DNA of 64,000 bases from Photorhabdus asymbiotica. GTDB lineage: Bacteria; Pseudomonadota; Gammaproteobacteria; Enterobacterales; Enterobacteriaceae. Below, piece after piece: positions 51,548 through 60,632 of the stretch. The stretch spans positions 372,001-436,000 of the forward strand of contig NZ_RBLJ01000004.1 of the NCBI RefSeq assembly GCF_003634575.1. Direction: 5' to 3'. A program made the translations under genes and the position numbers. Under the pieces are notes generated by a model. The model was not told where the DNA came from and searched no databases. It saw nothing but the letters and a program-made list of their open reading frames with translations. The number at the start of each line of letters is the position of its first letter. Position 1 is the first letter of the stretch.

Positions 51548-52006
51548 TTACTCAGATCTTTTAAAGGTTAGATCACTTACTGTTTGACGTACTGTGTACC
51601 CAAACACAATATTGATTGCTGGATATAAGTCTTTTAAACAATTGATATAAACATCCCAACCGCCAACCATACCAATAATTGGTACTTCTGTAGCTTCATT
51701 AATCTCAGAAGGTTGACCTAAAATAGCCCTCACTGTAGTTTTATCCATTTCAGACTGAAATGGTGGAGGCATACTGCCTTTATAAACTTCAATTTCGGGC
51801 AGGTATGATGTCAAACTAATACATACAGAGATTAATTTTTTTGTGAGTTCATCAAAAACTAGCATGAGCCCAGGTTCAGGCTGATAATGGAATTCCTCGT
51901 CACTATTAAAAATGTACTCAAATTTTTCAGCCGAAATAAGTTGTTTTTCAACCAATATATCGACTGTTTGTCCTAAATTATTTATGATTGCAACAACATC
52001 AGCCAT
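51548..52006 (-). CDS. DUF6392-like immunity protein 2
   Basis: 152 residues, related to its neighbour at 52110 along the whole length ([17 protein letters not shown] against [17 protein letters not shown]; then a common G-x-x-L-x-F block and [13 protein letters not shown] against [13 protein letters not shown]). Members commonly follow S-type pyocin/HNH effectors. There is no matching toxin directly before it other than the PAAR effector, so it may protect against a lost variant tip. Soluble, no signal peptide. Confidence 0.7.
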   Translation of the reverse strand: MADVVAIINNLGQTVDILVEKQLISAEKFEYIFNSDEEFHYQPEPGLMLVFDELTKKLISVCISLTSYLPEIEVYKGSMPPPFQSEMDKTTVRAILGQPSEINEATEVPIIGMVGGWDVYINCLKDLYPAINIVFGYTVRQTVSDLTFKRSE

Positions 52007-52109
52007 TATTTATATAACCTCTTTTCTCAATTAAGCCAATTCATTTTCAATATAGCCTTTTAAACTGCTGATTAATGAATTGGCTCTCAAGAAAAAACTC
52101 CTTTATTGA

Positions 52110-52577
52110 CTACCAACGTACTTCTGAGGGGGGTAAAAATGCCACTTCTTTGACATGCTCAGATAGATCGTAATCAACTTGCATATTCACTGGAACTCGA
52201 AAACCTAGGAGAGTATATAACTCTGTCCAACCAATATCTTTCTTTAATCTTTTCCTTGGAGAAAGTGATTTTTCAGGTTTACCAAATTGTTCATGAACCC
52301 ATTGCCGGGTCATCAGTGGCACTAAAGGAGATGGCAATTCGTTGGGAAATTTATACAGAGGTTTCTTCTCATTTAGCAAAATCAATGTAATTTCCTTTAA
52401 ACGTTTTCCTTCCCGATAAAATGCTAAAAATATGCCCTCTTTTGCCATTTCCAGACAAATAATATCGTCACCAGGAAAACCACTTGGCTTAGTTTTATAA
52501 GGTATTAATCCTTCATCAAAAATTTCCTGATAGGATTTACCCAGATAATTAATCAATGCTTCAATGTTAGTCGCCAT
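52110..52577 (-). CDS. DUF6392-like immunity protein 1 (cognate)
   Basis: 155 residues. It begins at the very end of the PAAR effector (shared base at 52577), the tight coupling seen for cognate immunity genes. Sequence family as for the paralogue downstream. Predicted to bind and block the effector C-terminal nuclease in the cytoplasm of producer and sister cells; inferred from position. Confidence 0.75.
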   Translation of the reverse strand: MATNIEALINYLGKSYQEIFDEGLIPYKTKPSGFPGDDIICLEMAKEGIFLAFYREGKRLKEITLILLNEKKPLYKFPNELPSPLVPLMTRQWVHEQFGKPEKSLSPRKRLKKDIGWTELYTLLGFRVPVNMQVDYDLSEHVKEVAFLPPSEVRW

Positions 52578-54256
52578 TATTTGTATAACTCCTGTTCCTG
52601 ATTAAGTTTGTGCATTTTGGATCTGGCATTTTCAAGTTGTTCTTCTTTTACACCATATTTCTTCAATGCTGGTTTTATCGTATTAAAATCTCGCTCAAGT
52701 GCGGCATGTAAATCCTTTGAGTCCTGCTCGATCTGAACAGGTGAGTTTCTACCTCCATAAGTTGCACTAAGCTTTTGGTGAACTTCTGCTGGAATGATGA
52801 GAGCTGCAACATCTTTTGCCATTTCTCTTAGCTCATTTTCTTTTGCATCGGGGTATTTTTTCTTAAAATAGGCCCGAACCGCAGCAGCCGAAGGCATATG
52901 ATCAGCATGCATCCCATTCCTTGGCCTACCCGCAAAATTACTATACAAATCCACCTCTAACAACTTCACCGGCGGCTTACTTAAATACACATACACCGGC
53001 GGCATATTCGGAATGGGGAGGATCAGAATATAATCACGAAAATCCTTCTCTTCCGGCATAGGCAATGATTCAATATCGCTGCCCACTTTATCCGGGATTG
53101 GCAATACGGTTATTTGCGACGGAATAAACGGCTGCTCTTCATTTCCGGTATGGGCCGGAACTTTAAATTCCTGCTCATTCGGCGTCCATAAAATCGTCGG
53201 CCTGTTTTCTCCTGGCTCCCAGAATTCATAATTACCGGTAGTCCGATTCAGCCTCATCATATGAACCGGTACTCTATCCAGTCCACTTTCCGGGCTGACG
53301 TGGTACCCCTGAACCGTCATCCTGCCGCTTTTTTCATCTCTGATCCAGCGAAAACGAACTCGGGTTGGCGCTTTATCAAATCGCTCAGCAATCTCACTAA
53401 GATGGTACCGGTTTAAGTAATCCTCCTCGCCTTCATTCAATTTCGGCGAATAAAATATTCCCATTAATCCGACTGTTACCGGATTGGGGGCTGCTAGCCA
53501 GCGCCCGGCGCTAATAGCGCTACCACCAATGTAACGCATTGCCAGTGCTTCACCATCCGCTACCGCGCTGCGGGCGGTAGCAGCCACGGCAGTAGCAGCG
53601 GCTTCGGCCTTATCTTTGCTGCCGCTAAACCATCGTTTATACCACGGTAATTTTTTATCCTGTGGTTTATCCGGTTTGGGCGGGTGTTTGCTACCCTGTG
53701 GAGGTTGCTCAGGCTTTGGTGCCGTGGCGGGGGCGGGCGATGATGACGGAACTTGGTATATCGCCATTTTGCCAAAGTTATTTGCGGGTTCAGCCTCAGT
53801 TCCGGCATCGGTACAGCCTTTGCCCCGCAAGCAGGATTTTGTGAACACCGGTACCGGCGGTGGTGCTTTCGCAACAGGAGGAACCGGAGCAGGCTGAACG
53901 CCTGCCATTTTTCCCGGCGGCGACGAGAAATTCTGCGCAGCCATATTAACAGGCACCATGGCCCGGTCAGCGGGCTGATCCTGTTTCTCATAACTGTCCC
54001 TCTCCGAATTAATGAACCGAGCTTTACACGGGCAAGTACTGACACTATCCAGTGTGCCAGCCAGCTTGCGTCCCATGTCAAACATATCTGAGACACCACC
54101 GACAATCATATAAGTACCGGGATGTTTACCACAGGTCACCTTATCCCCTTCACGCGCGGTTGCCCGCCCGTTAAATATCATCGTGTGGTCACCAGTGATA
54201 ATCTGGCCGCCACAGGTGGTTTTATCACCAACGAGCAGGAAATATCCGATTGCCAT
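52577..54256 (-). CDS. PAAR-domain type VI effector with HNH-like nuclease tip
   Basis: 559 residues. The N-terminal PAAR domain (about 1-95: [46 protein letters not shown]) forms the spike cone on VgrG. A Pro/Ala/Lys linker spans about 110-215 and includes [20 protein letters not shown]; a pyocin-S-like segment spans about 285-425. The C-terminal toxin is about 430-559 with [17 protein letters not shown] (His-Asp-His near 450), an HNH/SHH-like nuclease signature. Delivered into rivals by a type VI system encoded elsewhere; no VgrG or chaperone is adjacent. Followed by its immunity gene and by spare cassette parts. Confidence 0.85.
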   Translation of the reverse strand: MAIGYFLLVGDKTTCGGQIITGDHTMIFNGRATAREGDKVTCGKHPGTYMIVGGVSDMFDMGRKLAGTLDSVSTCPCKARFINSERDSYEKQDQPADRAMVPVNMAAQNFSSPPGKMAGVQPAPVPPVAKAPPPVPVFTKSCLRGKGCTDAGTEAEPANNFGKMAIYQVPSSSPAPATAPKPEQPPQGSKHPPKPDKPQDKKLPWYKRWFSGSKDKAEAAATAVAATARSAVADGEALAMRYIGGSAISAGRWLAAPNPVTVGLMGIFYSPKLNEGEEDYLNRYHLSEIAERFDKAPTRVRFRWIRDEKSGRMTVQGYHVSPESGLDRVPVHMMRLNRTTGNYEFWEPGENRPTILWTPNEQEFKVPAHTGNEEQPFIPSQITVLPIPDKVGSDIESLPMPEEKDFRDYILILPIPNMPPVYVYLSKPPVKLLEVDLYSNFAGRPRNGMHADHMPSAAAVRAYFKKKYPDAKENELREMAKDVAALIIPAEVHQKLSATYGGRNSPVQIEQDSKDLHAALERDFNTIKPALKKYGVKEEQLENARSKMHKLNQEQELYK

Positions 54257-54650
54257 CTATTCGCTTCTCCATTGGCTTACCATATTAAAAGTGGTTTTAA
54301 TCAAAATAACTATCATATAATTACCATTTAAGTGTTAATCAATGATTAATAATGCATGAGAATTTCACTTAAAGATATATTAGAATGTTCTGAAAATGAT
54401 GAGGGGAGGGCTGATTTTTCGCCACTAACATTGAAATTTGGTTAAGAAACAGTAAATCTCCATGGAAAATGTTGCAGGGAATCGCATTTGTCTTTGCTGA
54501 ATCGCCTTAGATATCGAACTTGATCCTACAAATACCCCGCCAAATTTCTCATTGTTCCAGCCATCGAATTTTTTCTCTTTTGTCATGCTAACGGCCATTT
54601 GATTCCATATTTTCTGACCGACCGCGTTTTGAAAGTTAACAAGGAAAGCC
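54257..54650. other. Right island border / flhB upstream region
   Basis: About 390 bp. The left half is AT-rich accessory DNA, the right half leads into flhB and should hold the class II flhB promoter. No sigma-28 match was seen. A 97-codon minus-strand frame overlapping the flhB start is not supported. Confidence 0.45.
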
Positions 54651-55802
54651 GTGGCTGAAGATAGCGATCTTGAGAAGACAGAAGAACCCACGCCCCATAA
54701 ACGGGAAAAAGCCCGCAAAGAGGGGCAGATTGCCCGTTCCAGAGAGCTGAGTTCTATATTGATGCTGACCAGCGGCTTAAGTTTGCTCTGGCTAAGCGGT
54801 CAGTCAATTGCGCATGAATTGTCGTTGATGGTGTTTGAAGGCTTTAATTTCGACCATAGCATGGTCAGCAATGATAAGCAGATGGTTCAGCAGATTGGCA
54901 GATTGCTTCGGCAAGCTGTTTGGGCTTTGTTGCCGGTTTTTGCCGGATTAGTGTTAGTGGCATTAAGTGCCCCGGCGCTGTTGGGTGGATTAGTATTCAG
55001 TACCAAATCCATCAAATTTGATCCGAAAAAATTAAATCCGATTTCAGGTCTGAAACGTATTTTCTCAATGAATGCGTTAGCTGAATTATTTAAAGCGTTG
55101 CTTAAAGCCGGGTTTGTCGGTATTGGCGCCGCTTTGTTTCTTTGGATGAACTGGCCCTCTATGTTACGGCTGATAGCTCAACCTCCACTGTTAGCACTGG
55201 ATGATGCAATGCAGATGCTGATCTTTGCCGGTTATGTGGTCGTCTTCATGTTAATACCGATGGTGGCTTTCGATGTTGTTTACCAGATATACAGCCACCT
55301 GAAAAAACTGAGAATGACTCGTCAGGAAATAAAGGATGAATTTAAAGAACAAGAAGGGGACCCACACGTTAAGGCACGTATCCGTCAGCAACAACGGGCA
55401 GCTGCTCGTCAACGTATGATGGCGGATGTTCCGAAAGCGGATGTGATTGTTACTAACCCAACTCACTATGCTGTCGCTCTGCAATATGACGAAAAACAAA
55501 TGAGTGCGCCAAAGGTATTGGCGAAAGGTGCGGGAATAATTGCCTTGCGGATTAAAGAAATGGGTACAGAAAACCGCATTCCACTCCTTGAGGCACCGCC
55601 ACTTGCCAGGGCGCTTTATCGCCATAGTGAAGTTGGGGGGCATATTCCCGCAACACTTTACGCGGCAGTAGCGGAAGTTCTTGCCTGGGTCTACCAATTG
55701 AAACGTTGGAAACGGGAAGGCGGCTTGAAGCCGAAGAAACCTGAAAATCTGCCAGTGCCGCCAGCACTGGATTTTGCTGGAGAAAATAATCGTCATGGCT
55801 AA
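54651..55802 (+). CDS. flhB: Flagellar export switch protein FlhB
   Basis: 383 residues from GTG 54651 (AAGGAAAG 8 bp upstream; begins MAEDSDLEKTEEPTPHKREK). It has four membrane helices and a cytoplasmic domain with the self-cleaving NPTH motif (VIVTNPTHYAVAL). Cleavage after Asn switches export from rod/hook to filament substrates. Overlaps flhA by 8 bp. Confidence 0.97.
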   Translation: MAEDSDLEKTEEPTPHKREKARKEGQIARSRELSSILMLTSGLSLLWLSGQSIAHELSLMVFEGFNFDHSMVSNDKQMVQQIGRLLRQAVWALLPVFAGLVLVALSAPALLGGLVFSTKSIKFDPKKLNPISGLKRIFSMNALAELFKALLKAGFVGIGAALFLWMNWPSMLRLIAQPPLLALDDAMQMLIFAGYVVVFMLIPMVAFDVVYQIYSHLKKLRMTRQEIKDEFKEQEGDPHVKARIRQQQRAAARQRMMADVPKADVIVTNPTHYAVALQYDEKQMSAPKVLAKGAGIIALRIKEMGTENRIPLLEAPPLARALYRHSEVGGHIPATLYAAVAEVLAWVYQLKRWKREGGLKPKKPENLPVPPALDFAGENNRHG

Positions 55803-57876
55803 TCTGGCCTCTATACTTCGTTTACCGGGCAATATGAAAGGCTCGCAATGGCAAATTCTTGCTGGGCCGGTATTGATCCTCTTGATCTTGTCGATGATGG
55901 TATTGCCATTGCCACCATTCATGCTTGATTTGTTATTTACTTTTAATATAGCCCTATCAATCATGGTATTGCTGGTGGCCATGTTTACCCGGCGTACTCT
56001 GGATTTTGCGGCGTTTCCGACAATATTGTTGTTTTCAACTTTATTGCGTTTGTCTCTTAATGTGGCTTCAACGCGTATCATTTTATTGGAAGGGCATACC
56101 GGCTCTGCGGCGGCGGGGCGCGTGGTAGAGGCATTCGGTCACTTTCTGGTTGGCGGTAATTTCGCTATCGGTATTGTGGTATTTATTATCTTGGTATTGA
56201 TTAACTTCATGGTAATTACCAAAGGTGCAGGGCGTATCGCTGAGGTTGGTGCGCGTTTTGTGTTGGATGGCATGCCGGGTAAACAGATGGCGATTGATGC
56301 TGATCTGAATGCCGGATTAATCGGTGAGGAAGAAGCGAAGAAACGCCGTGCTGAAGTCACACAAGAATCTGATTTTTATGGTTCGATGGATGGTGCCAGT
56401 AAGTTTGTGCGCGGTGATGCGATTGCTGGATTAATGATTCTGGTTATCAACGTTGTTGGTGGCTTAATTGTTGGTGTGGCTCAACACGGCATGAGTCTGG
56501 GCGATGCCGGGGAAGCTTATACCTTGTTAACCATTGGTGACGGCTTAGTTGCACAGCTACCCGCCTTAATTATTTCGACCGCTGCCGGTGTGATTGTGAC
56601 CCGTGTGGCAACCGATCAGGATGTTGGTCAGCAGATGGTCACTCAACTGTTCAATAATCCGCGGGTGATGATGTTGAGTGCCGGTGTTCTCGGATTGTTG
56701 GGTATGGTTCCGGGGATGCCAAATTTTGTGTTCTTGTTGTTTACTGCGGCGTTGGCAGGTCTTGGCTGGTATCTGTATCGCCGTGCCGATAGCCCAGCGA
56801 TAAATATAGAAAAACCAAAATCGGAAGAACAACAGCAGACATCAGAAGCTTCATGGTCCGATGTTCAGCTTGAAGATCCTTTGGGTATGGAAGTGGGTTA
56901 TCGTCTGATTCCAATGGTTGATTTTCGCCAGAATGGGGAATTGTTGGGGAGAATTAGTGGAATTCGTAAGAAATTTGCTCAGGAAATGGGATATTTACCT
57001 CCCGTAGTTCATATCCGGGATAACCTTGAACTGGCACCAGCTGGCTATCGTATTTTAATGAAGGGGGTAGAAATTGGTCGCGGCGAAGCACATCCGGGGC
57101 GCTGGCTGGCAATAAACCCTGGCGGTGCAGTCGGCGAATTGCAAGGGGATATCACTAAAGATCCGGCTTTTGGATTATCTGCGGTTTGGATTGATGACAG
57201 TCTCAGAGAACAGGCTCAGGTTCAGGGTTACACTGTGGTGGCTGCCAGTACTGTTGTCGCTACCCACATGAATCATCTGTTGACGCAATATGCCAATGAA
57301 TTGTTTGGGCGTCAGGAGGCTCAGCAACTGTTTGAGCGAGTCAGTCAGGAGATGCCAAAACTCACTGAGGACTTTATTCCCGATATTGTTAGTCTGACAA
57401 CCTTGCATAAGGTTTTGCAAAATCTGTTGTCTGAGCAAGTGCCGATCCGCGATATGCGGACAATTATTGAAACTCTGGCTGAGCATGCCACGGGACAAAC
57501 TGATCCTTATGAGTTGACTTCTGTCGTCAGAATTGCGCTTGGCCGGGCGATTGCTCAGAAGTGGTTCCCGGGAGCACAGGAAATTCAGGTCATCGGATTG
57601 GATGCTAGCCTTGAGCGTTTGTTAATTCAGGCGTTACAAAATGGCGGTGGTTTGGAGCCAGGATTAGCGGATAAGCTGCAACAGCAGGCGACTGAAGCTT
57701 TGCAACGTCAGGAAATGCTGGGCGCACCTCCGGTACTGTTGGTTAACCATGCATTACGTCCGCTACTATCACGTTTCTTGCGGAGGACTTTACCTCAATT
57801 GGTTGTCTTATCTAACCTTGAAATCAGTGATAACCGCCAAATTCGTATGACGGCGACAATTGGCGGCAACGGATAG
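55795..57876 (+). CDS. flhA: Flagellar export gate protein FlhA
   Basis: 693 residues from ATG 55795, inside the flhB end; a CTG/TTG-type start 21 bp upstream is unnecessary and the family begins MxNLASILRLP. Eight N-terminal helices with the FHIPEP-region residues (TKGAGRIAEVGARFVLDGMP), then a soluble domain of about 360 residues that docks export chaperones. Length matches E. coli (692). No flhE follows. Confidence 0.97.
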   Translation: MANLASILRLPGNMKGSQWQILAGPVLILLILSMMVLPLPPFMLDLLFTFNIALSIMVLLVAMFTRRTLDFAAFPTILLFSTLLRLSLNVASTRIILLEGHTGSAAAGRVVEAFGHFLVGGNFAIGIVVFIILVLINFMVITKGAGRIAEVGARFVLDGMPGKQMAIDADLNAGLIGEEEAKKRRAEVTQESDFYGSMDGASKFVRGDAIAGLMILVINVVGGLIVGVAQHGMSLGDAGEAYTLLTIGDGLVAQLPALIISTAAGVIVTRVATDQDVGQQMVTQLFNNPRVMMLSAGVLGLLGMVPGMPNFVFLLFTAALAGLGWYLYRRADSPAINIEKPKSEEQQQTSEASWSDVQLEDPLGMEVGYRLIPMVDFRQNGELLGRISGIRKKFAQEMGYLPPVVHIRDNLELAPAGYRILMKGVEIGRGEAHPGRWLAINPGGAVGELQGDITKDPAFGLSAVWIDDSLREQAQVQGYTVVAASTVVATHMNHLLTQYANELFGRQEAQQLFERVSQEMPKLTEDFIPDIVSLTTLHKVLQNLLSEQVPIRDMRTIIETLAEHATGQTDPYELTSVVRIALGRAIAQKWFPGAQEIQVIGLDASLERLLIQALQNGGGLEPGLADKLQQQATEALQRQEMLGAPPVLLVNHALRPLLSRFLRRTLPQLVVLSNLEISDNRQIRMTATIGGNG

Positions 57877-57894
57877 CTGTATCATATAGAAAGG

Positions 57895-57917
57895 GGCCAT
57901 TTTATTCTAAAATGGCC
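57895..57917 (+). terminator. Hairpin after flhA
   Basis: GGCCATTTTA-ttc-TAAAATGGCC, perfect 10-bp stem 19 bp after the flhA stop; no long T-run, so termination efficiency is uncertain. Confidence 0.55.
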
Positions 57918-57949
57918 TGATATAATCATTATGGTAATTTTGGTACAGA

Positions 57950-58080
57950 TATACCTTTCATCCTTCAAGTTGCTGCTTTGTTGGCTGCTTTCACTTACCC
58001 CAGTCACAGAGTTATCTATGCTCCTGGGGATGGATGCGTTCATTTGCCGCCGCGCTGCAACTCGAAATCTATTGGGTATA
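57950..58080 (-). repeat. ERIC element 10, subtype A, with 4-bp insertion
   Basis: 131 bp in reverse orientation. One arm reads GGGGATGGATGCGTTCAT where other copies have GGGGATTCGTTCAC. Confidence 0.9.
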
Positions 58081-58482
58081 TTCTTTTTTCCAGAATTTAA
58101 AAACATGATGACAGACAAAAAACGGTTTTTCTTAACTATTGTTTTATCACTTTCATATTCTGAATTATTTAAAATGGATAATTATGATGTTTTTATTGTA
58201 TAAGAATAAAATGGTTATTTTTAAATAATTAAATTTAGGTGGTGTTGTTGGTTATTTTATGTTTTTTAAGATAATAATAGCAATTTAAATATTATTTAAA
58301 TGATATCTTTTTATGTGAAATTTTATAAGGAAAGGCAATTGATTTTTTATTAAATGAGTGTTGTTGGGAACGTGTTTTTCGTGGTCGGTATTTAAATTAA
58401 TTAATGATTTTATATAAGAATGTTTTTTTAATATGTTTATTTTCAATATGTTTTTTATTTTAAATTCATAGATGATGATATT
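58081..58482. other. AT-rich spacer with leader copy 1
   Basis: No supported gene. Bases 58288-58360 form a gap-free match to 59778-59850 (about three quarters identical), listed as a duplicated leader. Confidence 0.5.
58288..58360 (+). repeat. Duplicated leader segment, copy 1
   Basis: ATATTATTTAAATGATATCT... aligns without gaps to 59778-59850, upstream of the two accessory transcription units. Confidence 0.6.
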
Positions 58483-58688
58483 ATGTCCGTAGCTGATCTT
58501 AAAAAGATTTTCGAAATAGCTTAAAAACAGATCAAGTCATATTGAGTGAGAATAATAAACAACGGGCTAAACAGTCGAATATTGAATAAAATAATGATAA
58601 AGGAAAGATAAAAAATAATACACCAAAGTTGGTGACGAAAAAAGAAAATTCAGTAATATCTGATGCCCCACACAATTCAAAAGGATGA
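58483..58688 (+). pseudogene. Frameshifted small gene before the ParB-like gene
   Basis: ATG 58483 reads MSVADLKKIFEIA then stop. In the +1 frame the text continues as SLKTDQVILSENNKQRAKQS and, past one in-frame TAA, NNDKGKIKNNTPKLVTKKEN up to a TGA 10 bp before the next gene. Adding one A after the GAA codon restores FENSLKTDQ. It is a hydrophilic protein of about 68 codons with one frameshift and one nonsense codon; family not recognised. Confidence 0.5.
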
Positions 58689-58697
58689 GAGTTAAAT

Positions 58698-59117
58698 ATG
58701 TATAAAAATATGTTAAAACCCGTAACATTAAGAAAAACAGCAAACGGACCTCAACTAAAAGGAAATGAGGACACATATGACACGTCAATATTAAAAGGCA
58801 GCCCTGTGGGAAGAAGTGATATTGGAAATTCAGCACCATTACCTGCTCAAGCAGAAGTTTTTCAAAAAGTTGTCGACGAAAAAATAGAAAATTTCAAAAC
58901 AAAGGGAAATCCAATATCAATTGTTGTCTGGCGCAATAGCCAGACAGGGCTTACCCATATAATGGATGGTCAGCATCGATTTATTGCTGCATGTATACTC
59001 GGAGTACCCGTGAAATTAACATGGAAAAAATTCGGCATACCGCCCAATCAGATAGATTGGAGTGGTACAAAATTCTCAGACGGAATACCAGCTAAAACCA
59101 GGATATTTGGAAAGTAA
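58698..59117 (+). CDS. ParB/sulfiredoxin-fold small protein
   Basis: 139 residues; GGATGAG stands 9 bp before ATG. The centre has the ParB-N-terminal-like signature IMDGQHRFIAACILGVPVKL preceded by NPISIVVWRN, as in the ParB/Srx nucleotide-binding fold. It lacks a helix-turn-helix, so it is not a partition protein. Such domains also occur as C-terminal toxin modules. The polar N-terminus (about 1-45) is unlike ParB. Function unknown. Confidence 0.65.
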   Translation: MYKNMLKPVTLRKTANGPQLKGNEDTYDTSILKGSPVGRSDIGNSAPLPAQAEVFQKVVDEKIENFKTKGNPISIVVWRNSQTGLTHIMDGQHRFIAACILGVPVKLTWKKFGIPPNQIDWSGTKFSDGIPAKTRIFGK

Positions 59118-59179
59118 GCGATTAAATAATTTAATCTGTATTAAGCACGATTTTCGCTGACACGGAGTCTTGAAAAATT

Positions 59180-59237
59180 GAGAGTTACCGATTTTGGTAT
59201 AGATTTGCAATCTTAAACAAAATGCGAGGTAACTCTC
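59180..59237. repeat. 10-bp inverted repeat, possible IS end
   Basis: GAGAGTTACC (59180-59189) is inverted as GGTAACTCTC (59228-59237), followed directly by ATG and about ten codons that run into an ERIC element. It resembles the start of a transposase gene cut off by ERIC, but no transposase was identified. Confidence 0.3.
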
Positions 59238-59261
59238 ATGTTCTATATACGACTAAAATTC

Positions 59262-59388
59262 TATACCCTTCATCCTTCAAGTTGTCTCTTTGTTGGCTGC
59301 ACTCACTCACCCCGGTTACAGAGTTATCTATGCTCCCGGGGATTCGCTCCCTTGCCGTCGCGCTACATCTTGAAATCTATTGGGTATA
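59262..59388 (-). repeat. ERIC element 11, subtype B
   Basis: 127 bp in reverse orientation; central stem CCCCGG/CCGGGG, the all-G-C version. Confidence 0.92.
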
Positions 59389-59559
59389 TATTAACTCTCC
59401 CTCTTCTTCATTTTATCGGCTCTTCCCAATTATGAATTATTTAATGTGGATAATTCTGATTCTGGTCTTACTTAAGTGTGCCAGTTATTTTCTTGATTAT
59501 TAAAGTAAAATGTTTTCATTGTGTCGCAATGAAATAGTTCGGTATAAATATGTAACATT

Positions 59560-59686
59560 TATACCCTTCATCCTTCAAGTTGCTGCTTTGTTGGCTGCGT
59601 TCACTCACCCCAGTCACAGAGTTATCTATGCTCCTGGGGATTCGTTCACTTGCCGCCGCGCTGCAACTCGAAATCTATTGGGTATA
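59560..59686 (-). repeat. ERIC element 12, subtype A
   Basis: 127 bp in reverse orientation, 171 bp from element 11; central stem CCCCAG/CTGGGG. Confidence 0.92.
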
Positions 59687-59777
59687 TACGTATCATTGAT
59701 TATTATGTTTGTTCTAATAAGATTTTTAGTTGATTAATCTAAATATAATTAAATTAATGGTTATTGCGATATTGGTG

Positions 59778-59850
59778 AAATATTATCTAAATGATGTTTT
59801 TTTATGTGAGATTTTTAAAAAAAAGTAATTAAAATTTTATTAAATGGCTG
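59778..59850 (+). repeat. Duplicated leader segment, copy 2
   Basis: TATTATCTAAATGATGTTTT... matches 58288-58360 base for base without gaps at about 75 percent; precedes the tandem-repeat gene at 60013. The rest of 59687-60012 shows no gene. Confidence 0.6.
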
Positions 59851-60012
59851 GCAAAAATTCACTTTTCTATAATGCTTAAATATAACTGGTTGTGTCATAC
59901 GAAAAACGAATAGCGTAGTCAAGTTAAATATTAAATAAGAGTCATCGGGAGAGTGTCTTTCGAGGGCAGCATTAACTATACCGAGGTCTGGCTTTATTAA
60001 TGGGGGGAACTT

Positions 60013-60585
60013 ATGTCCACTGATCCGCCGCTACATCAAGAAGATATTGTCGTGATACATGTTGCTACACCCGATGATTTGGTGAAGTTTGCCGATCAAG
60101 CACTCTTCTGGAATAAAGAAACTTATGAGCAGATGAAAACTGCGGAAGTGTTGTTTACGCCAGCAGGAGAGACTCCACTTGGTCTGGGAATTAAATATGT
60201 CGCTACGCCCGATGATTTGGCGAAGTTTGTCGATGAAGAAGGCTACTGGAATGAGAAAACCTACGAACAGATGGAGGCTAAGAGAGTGTTGTTTATACCA
60301 GCAGAAAAAATACGCGGGGTGGGGATTAAACATGTTGCTACACCTGACGATTTGGCGAAGTTTGCCGATGAAGAACTTTTCTGGCGTAAGAAAGACTACG
60401 AGCAGTTAAAAGCCGCAGAGGTGCTGTTTGTACCAAGAGAAGGAATGCCCGGTTTTGGAGTTAAACATATCGCCACGCCAGACGATTCGGCAAAATTTAC
60501 CGATAAAGTGGCCAGTTAGCATGAAGAGAAATATCAAGAGAGGGATAAAGCCAGAATATTGTTTATCCCGAAAATAAAAGAATAG
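60013..60585 (+). pseudogene. Four-repeat protein interrupted by an in-frame stop
   Basis: From ATG 60013 four copies of a roughly 45-residue unit follow: ATPDDLVKFADQALFWNKET, then YEQMKTAEVLF, with the pattern (V/I)ATPDD-x-x-KF-x-D-x-x-x-(F/Y)W...YEQ-x-x-x-x-x-VLF-x-P. Unit 4 hits TAG at 60517-60519, but the frame goes on to HEEKYQERDKARILFIP and a second stop at 60583-60585, completing the unit. So a 190-codon gene has one nonsense codon, giving 168 residues. No signal peptide; function not recognised. It lies 48 bp before the propeller gene's start. Confidence 0.7.
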
Positions 60586-60632
60586 AACGGAATATGACAA
60601 CGTTAACTTATCTGTCATTCTGGGAGGTATTA

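Noticed and set aside
54425..54718. 97-codon minus-strand frame across the flhB start
   Set aside because: Overlaps the conserved flhB N-terminus and has no recognisable family or ribosome site.
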